Origin: Diogma glabrata
Taxonomy: Eukaryota; Arthropoda; Insecta; Diptera; Cylindrotomidae
DNA: 64,000 bases
Direction: 5' to 3'
Assembly: GCA_963693315.1 (NCBI GenBank)
Contig: OY856186.1
Location: 306,493,061-306,557,060 of the forward strand
The position numbers and the translations under genes are program-made. Each line of letters opens with the position of its first letter. Within the stretch, counting starts at the first letter, position 1. Below are positions 44,235-55,320 of the stretch, in pieces. The notes below the pieces were generated by a model. That model saw only the letters and a program-made list of their open reading frames with translations. It did not search any database and was not told where the DNA came from.

Positions 44235-47200
44235 ACATATCTTTAAGATCATTTTCTTTTAGATGTTTTAGTGACTCTAATGTAATGAAATTTTCTGCAA
44301 GAAATTCATAAATAAATAAATAGCTTCGCCCCTTATACGATTTTGATTTTAGCTTCAGTTTTCATTATGGTAAACAAGTAAACTTTGACCAAAATATTTG
44401 TAAAGTAGCATTTTAATAAGTAGGCGAAATATTTTTCGATTGAGTTGGTGTGTAATTGCAAAATATAGATATACCTTTTAAGTAAATAAAATATTTTTCC
44501 ATTTTATATTTTATTAGAAAGTTTTGAAATTCATAATCTTCTTCTGTTAAAATAAGTGTGGAATTCTGAAGGCTTGTCAGCTGTACACAATTATCCAATG
44601 AAATTTGGTGTGTAGTAATCTCAGAGAGATGACTTCTGTTCAAAGCAGCGTTGTGATTTGAGACATAGTCTAGATTTGAAAAGTTTACTACTATTATTTT
44701 TAGATGACGTATTCAGAAAAAATTATTAAATAAGTTTTAAAGAAAGTTCTAGTAAAATCTGAAAAATTTATAAAACTACCAAATAAGAGACAAAAATTAC
44801 CGTCATTATCTTCAAATACTTCTTCAAAAATTTGTATAGCATCCATATTAACTAAAAAATGTTAGGTTTCCATAAAATTTAGAAAAATGTGTACTTAATA
44901 TTAAAATGTGTGGTAAAAAGCAAATATACGATGTAATTACATATACATATATAGATTCAAAATTAAATTACAATAAAATACCTTAAACTATTTTATAAGT
45001 TGAAAATTAATAATCTATGATAACGACACCTGTAAATAAGAATATATATTCTAATATACTAATAACAAAAAAAAATAAAAGTTTGCTTCTAGAATTAAAG
45101 TATTGAGCTAATATTGAGTAACATCTGAGGCCCTATTCCCGAACACATAAAAGTGAATTTCGACAATATTGTGAAGTTTGCATATCATAACATTAAACGG
45201 TAACGGTAACGATTTTTCGGAAAAACAAATTTACAACATTGTCTTAATTAAATTTATACAGTATTGTGAAATTCATTTTTTGTAAAATTATTACCGTTAC
45301 CGTTTTATGTTATGCAATACAAACTTCACAATATTGTACAAATTCACTTTTATGTGTTCGGGAATATATTGTGAATTTTGCATATCATAACATTAAACGG
45401 TAACGGTAACGATTTTTCGGAAAAACAAATTTACAACATTGTCTTAATTAAATTTATACAGTATTGTGAAATTCATTTTTTGTAAAATTATTACCGTTAC
45501 CGTTTTATGTTATGCAATACAAACTTCACAATATTGTACAAATTCACTTTTATGTGTTCGGGAATAGGGCCCCTGAATATATTGAGACAGCTAATCGACA
45601 ACAATTGATTGTTTTAGCTAATCGGCTAATCGACTGCTAATCGACAAGAATACATATGGTATTATATTTAACTTATAAGATATTTAATCTTTTTCTAACC
45701 GTCAAACAAGCTACTCTGGGTGCGCTTGTTTTGACTTAAATTACTAAATTTACTGAAAAAGCAACAGCAATTGCATATAGTTTTTGAAATTTTTTAGTTA
45801 TTTCAGTCAAATCCAACGCGATACATTATAAACACATGTTAATACAAATAAACCACTTTTACATGTTGCCGTTTGTCTAATTTTTTTAACCATTAAGATT
45901 AATTTGAAACACATTTAACATTGCAAAAGAAATAAAATTCTTACCTTTTATTACAATACAACACTTTTTATTACAATACAACACTTTAAAAATTTTAAAT
46001 TAAGTTAACTAAACTTTTTTAATTACACACGCAACCGCGAAACAACAGGTTTTAAAACAAACTACAAACAATCGCACGAACAGTATTAATATTATTATCA
46101 ATATTGTATAACTTATTCTCTTTAAGAATAATCTCTTCTTTTTATTAAATTAAAAGCAGAGATCATTCTTATAGAGCATGAGTTATGAAAAATTATGTTT
46201 TACAGAACTGTGAAAAAAATTCATAAGTTATTCTTTATTAGGAATAAATTTTACAAAAATTCTATGTGTATAATGTTCAATACTTCAATCAATTATATTT
46301 TTATGCAGTTTATGATTTTCATAATCATAGCATAAGTATAAGGTATGATTATTTATTCATAATTTTTATCAAACTCTGCAGTAGATTATTTTTCTTAAAT
46401 TATGATTATGTTTCAGAAAACAAGGAAAAAATTTTAAAAATGTTAGGCATAATCCACGATTAAGTAAGAATACATAATTCTTATTGTCTATAATATATGA
46501 CTATTAACCATAAAGAACAACACGACGACTTTTCTGAATTTATGACAAGATTAATCATAATGTATGATATATGATTTCTCTCCGTGCTTAACCACGTTTG
46601 ACCTAGTTCAAACAGTGTGGGAGGAATTTTATTTTATCTCGTTATTTGATATAATACTTGTTTATATTATGTATTTTAATCTATTTCACTTTTTCCAATA
46701 TATATAATTTGCCAACGCTTATTTGAATAATTAGCGTTTTTCTTGAAAGATTAAAATTTTGTATATCACAATCACAATGGCGTCTTTACTGACGCTGTTT
46801 TTGTTAATACTTGTTGTGATGTTTTCTTAATTTCTGTTTGTTTTAACACTTGTTGTGCCAGGACTGTTGCTCTTTTGCTTTAAAAATGATAGTTTTGTTT
46901 GCAACTATAATTTCATTAATTTTCTCAAAAGTTTTTGTATGCGACTGTGTCGCTATATTTTTGTACGCGACTGTTGGAATTTAGTTACGTCACTCAATTT
47001 CAACAATAAACATGTTTGAATGCATTAATTTTTTTTTAACTTGATTTGTTTGATTTTGTTTATGGAGAGGGAAACAAAAAATCTGAAAAATTACTATAAA
47101 AACGAGAAATTTTATAATAAATTGAGTTCAGTATAACTTTAAAACTCGCAGTATAATTTTAAAATTGTAATCGTTAGGATAATGTTAAAACTCGAAAGCT

Positions 47201-48095
47201 ATTGTTGTAAAATTATTGCAAGTTATGTAAGTTATTGTAAAGTAAAAAAAAAATAAATCATGCATGAAAAAAAAAATAATAAATAATTAAATTAATAAAT
47301 TACAATAAATATTAATATGTAAATGGTGAAGTCGAGTTTCTTATTTTTTTGTTTGTTATGTGCAGGTGCTACAGTTTCAATGTGATGAAATGTGACAAAG
47401 AATTTGTTTATACTAGGTCATTCAATAAGTCCGTAGGATGACACATAGATGGCGTTACTAGAATTTTTTCCATATGATTTTATTTAGTACTAACCTTCAA
47501 ACGATACGTGTATAAATTTGACAGCAATCTGACTATTTATTCGTGAGTTATAGCATTTTGTGTGAAGCAACTTTTGTTTTTGAAAAAAATGGAAAAAAAT
47601 GAATTTCGAATTTTAATAAAGCATTGCTTTTTGATGAAAAAAAATACAGTGGAAACCAAACAATGGCTTGATAAACATTATCCAAACTCTGCTCCATCGA
47701 GACAAATGGTAGAGAAGTGGATGGCTGAATTTAAATGTGGTCGTACCAGCACAAAAGATGCAGAGCGCAGTGGACGCCCAAATGAGGCTGTTATTCCAGA
47801 AAACATAAAAAAACTCCACAAATTGGTTATGAACGATCGCAAATTGAAGGTGCACGAAATAGCTGACATTGTAAAGGTAGCAGATGGTAGTGTTTTTACC
47901 ATTTTACATGAACATTTGGGTATGCGAAAGCTCTGTGCAAATTGGGTGCCGCGTGAGCTCACAGTCGACCAAAAACAACAACGAATTGATGCTTCGGAGG
48001 AGTCTTTGGCACTGTTAAACCGCAATAAAAGGGAATTCTATCGTAGATATGTGACAATGGATGAGACATGGCTTCACAATTACACACCAGAATCC
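44235..48095. repeat. Tandem duplication, unit 2
   Basis: Second unit of the direct duplication; it continues at its right end into the unique 3' half of the full-length mariner. It therefore keeps orphan copies of gene A exon 1 (44846-44801 by offset) and exon 2 (44669-44475), plus the 5' part of exon 3, with no downstream exons. These exon copies cannot yield gene A unless transcripts read through unit 1. Confidence 0.93.
45129..45572. mobile_element. Palindromic MITE, copy inside duplication unit 2
   Basis: Same element as at 41258-41701, carried along by the tandem duplication and not by a new transposition. It has one visible difference (GAATTTTGC instead of GAAGTTTGC near 45374). Confidence 0.75.
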
Positions 48096-48702
48096 AAAAG
48101 ACAGTCAGCTGAGTGGACAGCAGTCGACGAACCGAATCCAAAGCGAGCAAAGACGCAACAGTCGGCCGGTAAGGTGATGGCGTCTGTATTTTGGGATACG
48201 AACGGAATAATATTCATCGACTATCTCCAAAAAGGAACCACCATCAACAGTGAGTATTACTGTGAACTTTTGGATCGATTGAAGGCTGAAATCGCAAAGA
48301 AACGGTCACATTTGCAAAAGAAAAAAGTGTTGTTTCACCAAGATAATGCACCGTGTCACAGATCGATGAAAACGATGGCAAAATTGAATGCATTGGGCTT
48401 TGAATTGCTTACCCACCCACCATATTCTCCAGATTTAGCCCCCAGCGACTTTTTCCTGTTTTCAGATCTCAAGAGAATGCTTGCTGGAAAGAAATTTAAG
48501 TCCAATGATGAAGTAATCGCTGAAACTGAGGCCTATTTTGACGAGAAAGAGAAATCGTACTATAAAAGTGGTATAGAAAAGTTGGAAAATCGCTATACTC
48601 GTTGTATCGCCCTCGAAGGCAACTATGTTGAATAAAAAAATCGATTTTGTCAAAATGTTGTTTTTTTCTTACTTATCCTACGGACTTATTGAACGACCTG
48701 TT
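47413..48702 (+). mobile_element. Full-length mariner element (copy 2)
   Basis: The left end is CTAGGTCATTCAATAAGTCC and the right end, read inversely, is ACAGGTCGTTCAATAAGTCC, both followed by GTAGGAT: about 25 matching bases. TA lies on both sides (47411-47412 and 48703-48704 region), the obligatory Tc1/mariner target. The element is about 1.29 kb, normal for mariner, and encloses one intact transposase frame. Confidence 0.9.
47589..48635 (+). CDS. Mariner transposase, intact DD34D
   Basis: From the ATG at 47589 (MEKNEFRILIKHCFLMKKNT) the protein has 348 residues, the normal mariner length; an upstream GTG is in frame but less likely. The N-terminal half holds two helix-turn-helix motifs (VETKQWLDKHYPNSAPSRQM and LKVHEIADIVKVADGSVF) around the linker RSGRPNEA. 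The catalytic triad is TMDETW (about residue 157), FHQDNAPCH (about 250) and PPYSPDLAPSDFFLF with Asp near 284, i.e. DD34D spacing. The WVPREL motif of mariners is present near 130. It catalyses cut-and-paste transposition into TA. Intact on reading; whether active is unknown. Confidence 0.94.
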   Translation: MEKNEFRILIKHCFLMKKNTVETKQWLDKHYPNSAPSRQMVEKWMAEFKCGRTSTKDAERSGRPNEAVIPENIKKLHKLVMNDRKLKVHEIADIVKVADGSVFTILHEHLGMRKLCANWVPRELTVDQKQQRIDASEESLALLNRNKREFYRRYVTMDETWLHNYTPESKRQSAEWTAVDEPNPKRAKTQQSAGKVMASVFWDTNGIIFIDYLQKGTTINSEYYCELLDRLKAEIAKKRSHLQKKKVLFHQDNAPCHRSMKTMAKLNALGFELLTHPPYSPDLAPSDFFLFSDLKRMLAGKKFKSNDEVIAETEAYFDEKEKSYYKSGIEKLENRYTRCIALEGNYVE

Positions 48703-48754
48703 ATATCGATATAAGAGAAAAATTTTATGAGTCGTTTTTATTTAATGTAAACTT

Positions 48755-49090
48755 AAAGTTACGGAAAAATTTAAACAAGACCAAATTGGAAAGCGTTGTT
48801 ATTATCTTCATTGGTCTGAATATTTTATGGCAACTGCATTTCTAGCAGCAAAACGTAGTAAAGATCCAACAACACAGGTTGGTGCCCTATTCGTAAACAA
48901 CGATAATAAAATTGTGGAAATTGGTTATAATGGGTTTCCAATTGGCTGCAGTGATGATGAATTTCCATGGGGGGAAAGAATTGAATACATTAAATAATAA
49001 AAATTTATACGTGGTGCATGCAGAAGTGAATGTGGTTTTAAATAAAAAATTGTTCGTGTATCAAAGGAAACTAATGAGGAAGCAACGTTG
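48755..49090 (+). pseudogene. Deoxycytidylate (dCMP) deaminase fragment, frameshifted
   Basis: In one phase the sequence encodes [20 protein letters not shown], then [10 protein letters not shown] and [20 protein letters not shown], ending at a double stop near 48993. In another phase directly after comes NLYVVHAEVNVVLNKK, the zinc-binding HAE catalytic motif of the cytidine deaminase superfamily. The order and spacing match dCMP deaminase, which converts dCMP to dUMP for thymidylate synthesis. The second zinc motif (PCxxC) is not found downstream. No intron is visible in the conserved part. It is a pseudogene or captured host fragment lying directly beside the mariner. Confidence 0.82.
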
Positions 49091-49721
49091 AAGAGATAAA
49101 ATAATGTAAGCTTAAATTTTAATTTGTATAATTTTTGATTTTTGTTTTTTTTTGCTACTAAATTATTCTTTCATGTTAAAAACTAATAGTTTTTAGGTTT
49201 TTTTTTCTGTGATTCAAAGTGAAGAAGATTTCCAAGTGATTTTTTTTTGTGTAATAAATTCAGTATCTGAAATACTGTATAATTATAATAAAGTTTTGAG
49301 CTATCCGGTGCAAATTATATTATAGTTTTTTTTCGTAAAAGTTCAAATTGTTATACGTGGCTCTCGAATAAGGGCCAGTTCTTATACACTTTAATTGTAT
49401 TATTTTTGATAAATTATCATAATTATTGAATTATTATTTTAATTTAATTTTTTTATTTTATGGATTTATCATTAAATTTAATTTTTATTTTAGGTTGATA
49501 ATCACACGACTTTATTTCACGGTGTTCGAGCAACGAATGAATGATTATAATATTAAAAAGAAAATAAAAACTACATATTTCTTATAAATATTTCAGATTT
49601 CTTTTTCTTATTATAAAATTATTTTAAAATTATGTATAACATTTTTTTGTTGTATTTATTTAACGAAAAACGAACTTGACATTGGAAAGAAATAAAAATT
49701 AACTATATCGCCCAATCCAAA

Positions 49722-50094
49722 GTTGCGGGTGTGACACTTACACGAACTAAATTTCCCATTAGCTGAAATATTTTAGAGCAATGGTTTTAATTTTTATGGA
49801 TTTCAATGTAGATCACTTATATATACATTTAATACAAATCTGCAGGTTGCATAATATTTTATTTATTTTTTAAAATATTATTTTCTATATCAGTTGCGGG
49901 TGTGACATAAAAAGGACATGCATTTTCATCTCTCAATACAAAAACTCAAAACTCTTATTATAACAACTTTGTGAACTGGTTATTTTTGATGTTGGATAGT
50001 TAAACTTAAACAATTAATTTATGAACAAATTAAATTACAAACTCAATTCTTGCTTGTGTAGGAAATATTCAAAATTTTCGTTGCGGGTGTGACA
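49722..50094 (+). repeat. Three spaced copies of GTTGCGGGTGTGACA
   Basis: An exact 15-mer occurs at 49722, 49893 and 50080, spaced 171 and 187 bp, in the same orientation. The intervening sequence is A+T-rich and only loosely similar. The motif is conspicuously G+C-rich for this region. Confidence 0.7.
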
Positions 50095-50170
50095 TGTATG
50101 GCCAGAGAAATAGAACCTACAAAACAGATTATTTTTTAATTGACATATTATAAAAAGTTAATAAACATAT

Positions 50171-50640
50171 TATGGGCGAGGTGGAGAAGTGGTTAAGACG
50201 ACAACATTACTTACAAGGAAGTTAAGCAACATTGTGAAGTCTACAGAACTGAAACAGGTGACCGCTTGGGAACTTCACCAGAAAAAAATATGGAAATATG
50301 ATTGAATCACATGTGACATTTAGGAGCAGCCATTTTATTTTGCTAAAATCAGGCTACTTCTACTGTCGCCAGAAAATTTATTTCTGGATATTTAATTCCA
50401 AAGGATCACCACCTTGCACGGTCGTATTATTGCGCGACTAATGCTCAGGAGCTGTATGGTGGGTTTTCCAAGGGGTGAAACCTTCCTCGGTAGACCGTTA
50501 TTATATGATTGAAAGTTGAAATTTGATATTACTAATTGAAATTGCTAAACAAGAGGAGTTCTGAAGGATGCGATGTGAATTGTACCTACCTTTGCCGACA
50601 TACCTACCCCGATGACATAATCACCAACCTAGCCACTCAT
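50171..50640 (+). mobile_element. SINE-like element with tRNA-like A box and 5S rRNA boxes
   Basis: GTGGAGAAGTGGTTAAGACG at 50181 resembles the A box of leucine/serine tRNAs (TGGCCGAGTGGTTAAGGCG). About 20 bp later GGAAGTTAAGCAACATTGTG (50218) and GGTGACCGCTTGGGAAC (50257) match the A box and C box of 5S rRNA genes in the correct order. The 5' half of 5S is absent. The remaining 350 bp (CCTTCCTCGGTAGACCG, CCGATGACATAATCACC) may be the SINE body. No flanking duplication was identified, so the 3' boundary is a guess. A degenerate 5S pseudogene is the alternative. Confidence 0.55.
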
Positions 50641-50644
50641 CCTC

Positions 50645-51680
50645 AATCTCTTTAAAATATGAACAAAACAAATAATTCAAGTAACAATAATTCATCGTTT
50701 AATCAGAACCACAAAATTTAATTCATTTGCAAGAAATTAACCGTAAAGAAAAAAATTATCATAATAAAGAAATAAACCTTTAAGATTCTAAATATAATTT
50801 AACTAATTACCTAAAATAAACTTTAATGGTTTAAAACGAAAAAATACTAAAACTAAAAAAATATAATAATAATTTAGATTGGTTACTTGACATTTTTATA
50901 ATGAGTTGATAGGAGAATGTTGAATGTTGAGTATGGTTACGGTTTTCACTTCACAGACTATAAATTTCCTCTCAAAATTATTTAAACTAAATTTGTTTTA
51001 AACAAAATAAACTGTATGAAATTAATTTTTGTTTTGTCTAAAATTTCCAAATCTAATTCAAACAGATTTGTTTAGGTAATCACTGTATTATCTATAGTAA
51101 TTATTGATTATTATTTATTTATTGCACTTTAATAATACACATTTATTTTAACCGTATATTGCCACTGAATACTGACCGTTTGTAAACTTGTAGTTTACAG
51201 TCATACGATACCGTTTAACAAGGTAGCTTTGTTGCTTAAACTGGCAATTACAGATTCAACAACGTAGTTGTACCAAAACTGTTTCACAAGCCAATTATGC
51301 CTTTTTGTTTTAATAAGAACACCATAATAATGTTTCTTTTGATTTCTTATAAATCTTTTCAAACATAATTGTTTGGCAGTAATTAACACTTGGTTTTATT
51401 TGTTTTAATTAAATATTAACTTAAGACAATAACAGACAAAAATATATATTTTTTTTTTTTTAATATCAAATTAAATATCAACTAAAACAATAACAGACAA
51501 AAATATTTTTTCTTGTTTTTAAGATACAATTTCAAAAAGGATTCAATTTCTTTTTATTATTAATATTTTTTTTTCTCTGAATTTTCGAGAAAAATATCTT
51601 TATCCTTTTAAATCCAAAAATCGATTAAACGAATCAGTCCATCAACTTCCAAGCAAAACTTTTCCCACCACAATTTTTAT
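50645..51680. other. A+T-rich stretch, nothing supportable
   Basis: No recognisable gene. A minus-strand frame of 62 codons at 51201-51389 (containing HNWLVKQFWYNYVVES) looks less random than its surroundings but I cannot assign it. Confidence 0.4.
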
Positions 51681-51683
51681 TAC

Positions 51684-51968
51684 TGACCGGTTGCAAACCA
51701 AAAAAAAACATTACCAAAATCACAGTCGAGAGCAACGCGATGGACAAAAAGAATGCAACAAAGAATACTTAAAAAATGCAGCAGTTGTGCAACACTCATG
51801 CAACATTTAAGAGTTATGATAAGAATGAATATACATTCTTACAATTGGTGTCCCCGACGTGATTTCGGCAATGCTTCCCCCCGGTCCGCAACCGGTCAGC
51901 AATAAAAACTGTGCAAAACTATTGCAACATTTTTACGAGTTATGTTAAGAATGAATATACATTCTTAC
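51684..51968 (+). repeat. Relic LTR ends with a BEL/Pao-like primer-binding site
   Basis: A segment ending TTATG(A/T)TAAGAATGAATATACATTCTTAC occurs at about 51782-51843 and again at 51905-51968 (motif piece: AAGAATGAATATACATTCTT). The first copy is followed directly by AATTGGTGTCCCCGACGTGA, a typical start of an LTR-retrotransposon internal region with a TGG-beginning primer-binding site as in BEL/Pao-type elements. CTGACCGGTTGC near 51684 and GCAACCGGTCAG near 51889 are an inverted pair. I read this as two LTR 3' ends with the internal part deleted to about 60 bp. Confidence 0.5.
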
Positions 51969-52047
51969 ACACATTGAAGCAGGAATATCTCGCCCACGGT
52001 ATGCCAGTATACCTTATCCAGCAGCCCTGGAAACTGGCTAGGATTCG

Positions 52048-52942
52048 ATGGCCCAATCACCCGTTAATCCGAAAGGTGAATCCGAAATTCAAATGATTAA
52101 AGAAACGCACACTAGAAAGAAACAAAGCAAAACAAACCGGAATAATAAAATATCGACCCTTAGCTATCGTTCCCGGACACGAGTAGGAAACTGGAATGTC
52201 AGAACTCTGATAGAAACATCGCGGTTAGCACAAGTTGAGAAAGTAATGAAAGAATATAACATCGAGATACTAGGACTCAGTGAAGTAAGAATGAAAAACA
52301 GCGGAGAGTTAACAACAAGTAAATTAAAGTAAAGAAATAACATGATGTTCTCTGGTAAATCCAACACACATGAACAAGGAGTAGCAATATTAATAACACC
52401 TAACGCAAAGAAAGCACTTCTCGAATGGAAACCAATCAGTAGCAGAATAATAACAGCAAGATTCCAATCGAAAATTAGAAATACAACGATCATACAGTGC
52501 TATGCACCTACCGAAGAAGCTATGCGACAAAAGATGAATTCTATGAACAGCTCCAAGCAACGCTGGCTAGTGCACACCGAAATGACATCAAAATAATACA
52601 AGGTGATTTCAATTCCAAAATTGGAACCGACAACAACCGGACTGGTTGGGCAAACATGCACTAGAATCAACACGTAACAATAATATAGACAGGCTCATCG
52701 ATTGTTGTGTCACAAATCAACTATTTATAAGAGGCAGCAAGTTCCCACACAAAAACATACAAAAATACACTTGGACATCACCAAATGGAAGAACTAAGAA
52801 TCAAATTAATCACGTACTGGTGAATAAGAAGTTTCTACCCTCACTACAAGACGTCAGAGCAAAGCGAGGAATAGACATACACAGCGACCATCAACTGGTA
52901 ATTGCAATATTCAAAATTAATCCAGCCGCTGTAAAACCATAA
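52048..52942 (+). pseudogene. APE-type endonuclease region (RTE-like copy 2)
   Basis: Three frames in succession cover the endonuclease. 52048-52332 has GNWNVRTLIETSRLAQVEKV and ILGLSEVRM (the Asn and Glu of the APE active site), and ends at a stop at 52330. 52342-52596 has GVAILITPNAKKALLEWKP and IQCYAPTEEA. In another phase near 52600 IIQGDFNSKIGTDN gives the catalytic Asp/Asn box. 52646-52942 has TWTSPNGRTKNQINHVLV and the SDHQLVI histidine. The endonuclease would nick target DNA to prime reverse transcription; here it is broken by a stop and frameshifts. Confidence 0.85.
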
Positions 52943-52976
52943 AAAATCATGTCAGAGGAAATTTAACATCAACAGA

Positions 52977-55005
52977 TTGAGCGACAAAAATACAAATAAC
53001 ATCTTCAAAGAATCGCTCCAGCTCAATCTACCAAACAACGAAACCACCAGCATTGATGAAAAATGGGAACAAGTTAAAGAAGCTTACGTCAAAACTGCTA
53101 CAGATGTGCTCGTATACCAAGACAAATCACGGAAGAAAATTGAAGAGCGTCGTCAGCTCAAGTTGCAATTTTGTCACCAGAACACAACCGAGATCCGCAG
53201 CAAATATGAAAGTACAGCAAAACAAGTTAAAAGGATGGCAAGGAATGATCGCAGAAAATATACAGAAAGCATTCTCAAGACTGCAGAAACAGCAGCAGCT
53301 AATAGGAATATGCGCACACTACACAAATGCGTGAGAAAGGTCACCAACAAATATACAAACACTCCACCAATAAAGGATGAGTCTGGTCAAACCCTCACAA
53401 CACATGAACAACACCTAAATAGATGGAAAGAATACTTCGAAGACAACTGCCACCAACATGAAGATAACTTGAAGTCTCCGGATGACAACTATAACGAAAC
53501 TATCAGCACCCATCCACCAACGGAACGGGAAGTTAGAGATGCCATACAGAAACTCAAGAATAACAAATCTGCTGGTACAGATAATATATCAGCAGAATTC
53601 CTCAAAGACACAACAGCAGAAGCTCTAACACCACTATTAGCTGATGTATGGAACGAAGGTAAAATACCAACCAAATGGAAAGAAGGTTTAACCATAACAA
53701 TCCCAAAGAAAGGTGATCTAAGAGAATGGAAAAATTGGAGAGGTATATCTCTGCTCAACACAATAATGAAAATACTAGCGATGATCATTCTCGAAAGAAT
53801 ATCTCCGTCAATTAACATGAAACTAAGAAATGAACAAGCCGGCTTTAGACCAGGAAGAAGCTCTACCGATCATATCAACACAATCCGTATCATCATTGAG
53901 CAATCAAATGAATGGAATTCACCATTGTATCTTCTCTTTGTGGACCTCGAACGCGCCTTCGACTCAATCAACAGAAGCGCGATATGGAAGACACTTTGTG
54001 AAATGGGCATCCTGAAGAAAATAGTTGATCTAATCAAAGAATGTATCGGGATGCTGCAAACAGAATACAATACAAAGGACAGCAAAGTGATGAATACTAC
54101 AACCACCGAGGAGTGAGACAAGGCTGTGTACTATCCCCGCTACTATTCCTGATAGTACTAGATAGTATCATGAGAAAGATTGATGATGCAAGTCCAAATG
54201 GAATCCAATGGAATACAACAAGACGGCTCAATGATCTAGACTACGCAGATGACATCTGTCACTTACACACACACATACGGACATGCAGCAGAAAATACAG
54301 ACGCTATCAACCCTTGCACATGAAGTCGGTCTCAACATTAATATCAGAAAAACAAAGGCTATGAGATTGAACACCAAAACGATAACACCAATCACCATCA
54401 ACACTACACAAGTGAATGAAGTTGACAAATTTGTGTACCTTGGTTGTACTGTAGCAAAAACAGGCGGGACTGAAGAAGATATCAGTCAGCGTATTAACAA
54501 AGCCAGAAATACGTTCAATATGCTTCACAAGATCTGGAATGCATCCGTCCTGTCAAGAAAGACAAAGCTACGAATGTTCAATGCATGTGTCAAGTCAGTA
54601 CTGCTGTATGGGTGTGAAACGTGGAAACAAACAAGAAAGATCACAAATAAACTACAGATGTTTGTGAACAAATGCCTGAGAAGACTGATCAAATGCTTCT
54701 GGCCAAACACCATCAGTAACCAGGAACTTCTACGGCAGACAGAGCAGTTAGACATTAAGACCGAGATAAAACAAAGAAAATGGAGATGGATAGGACATAC
54801 ACTGAGAAAATCAGTCGAAGATATAACAAAGATGTCCCTAGAGTGCAATCCACAAGGTAAAAGGAGAGTTGGAAGACCACCCATGACATGGAAGAAAACG
54901 GTACTAGCTGAAGCAAAACAAATTGGCAAGACATGGGGTGAACTGAAAGCGACTGCCCCCAACAGAGTTAGATGGTCCAGTCTAGTGGACGCCCTATGCT
55001 CCTAA
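52977..55005 (+). pseudogene. Reverse transcriptase and C-terminal domain (RTE-like copy 2)
   Basis: The frame 52977-54116 covers the RT fingers and palm start (NKSAGTDNI, FRPGRSSTDH, FVDLERAFDSI). A one-base loss at about 54042 (KECIGM versus KEMYRD in copy 1) shifts the phase. The frame 54041-54364 carries GVRQGCVLSPLLFLIVLDS and DYADDIC; a second shift follows it. The frame 54283-55005 holds the thumb and the C-terminal RKWRWIGHTLRK, GKRRVGRPPMTWKK and RVRWSSLVDALCS blocks up to the natural stop. Relative to copy 1 about 13 codons are missing at the WISDDTW region near 53133. The lesions differ from those of copy 1. Confidence 0.87.
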
Positions 55006-55320
55006 ATGGAGATAAAGGAAAAAAAACTATTTATTTATTTATTTATTTATTTATTTATTAATACAGTGTAGTTTCACATAAGGAAATCCTTTTTAAACCT
55101 AAGTTTATCGTGAACTAAGTTTAATATTAAAATATTAATTATTCATTGATTAATTAAAAAAAAAAAAAAAAGAATTAAATAATTGTGAAAATAAAGAATT
55201 ATTGAAAATGTTACAAAATCAATCTGGTGACATTAATGAACTGCTTTCTTTAATAAATAGTAATTTGAGTTCAAAAAGCCTAAACTTATTGATTATTACT
55301 TCTGTGCAATGACCAAACCC

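Larger units (their letters stand above)
51970..55060 (+). mobile_element. RTE-like non-LTR retrotransposon, copy 2, near full length
   Basis: Plus-strand copy of the element at 8097-10463, from an uncertain 5' boundary just after the LTR relic to a 3' tail of seven or more TATT repeats at 55028-55060. A simple-repeat tail after GGAGATAAAGGAAAAAAAA is typical of RTE-type elements. Endonuclease, reverse transcriptase and C-terminal region are all present but spread over several frames. Confidence 0.86.

Noticed and set aside
51201..51389. 62-codon minus-strand frame containing HNWLVKQFWYNYVVES
   Set aside because: Amino-acid composition is less random than its surroundings, but I cannot assign it to any family and see no exon context.
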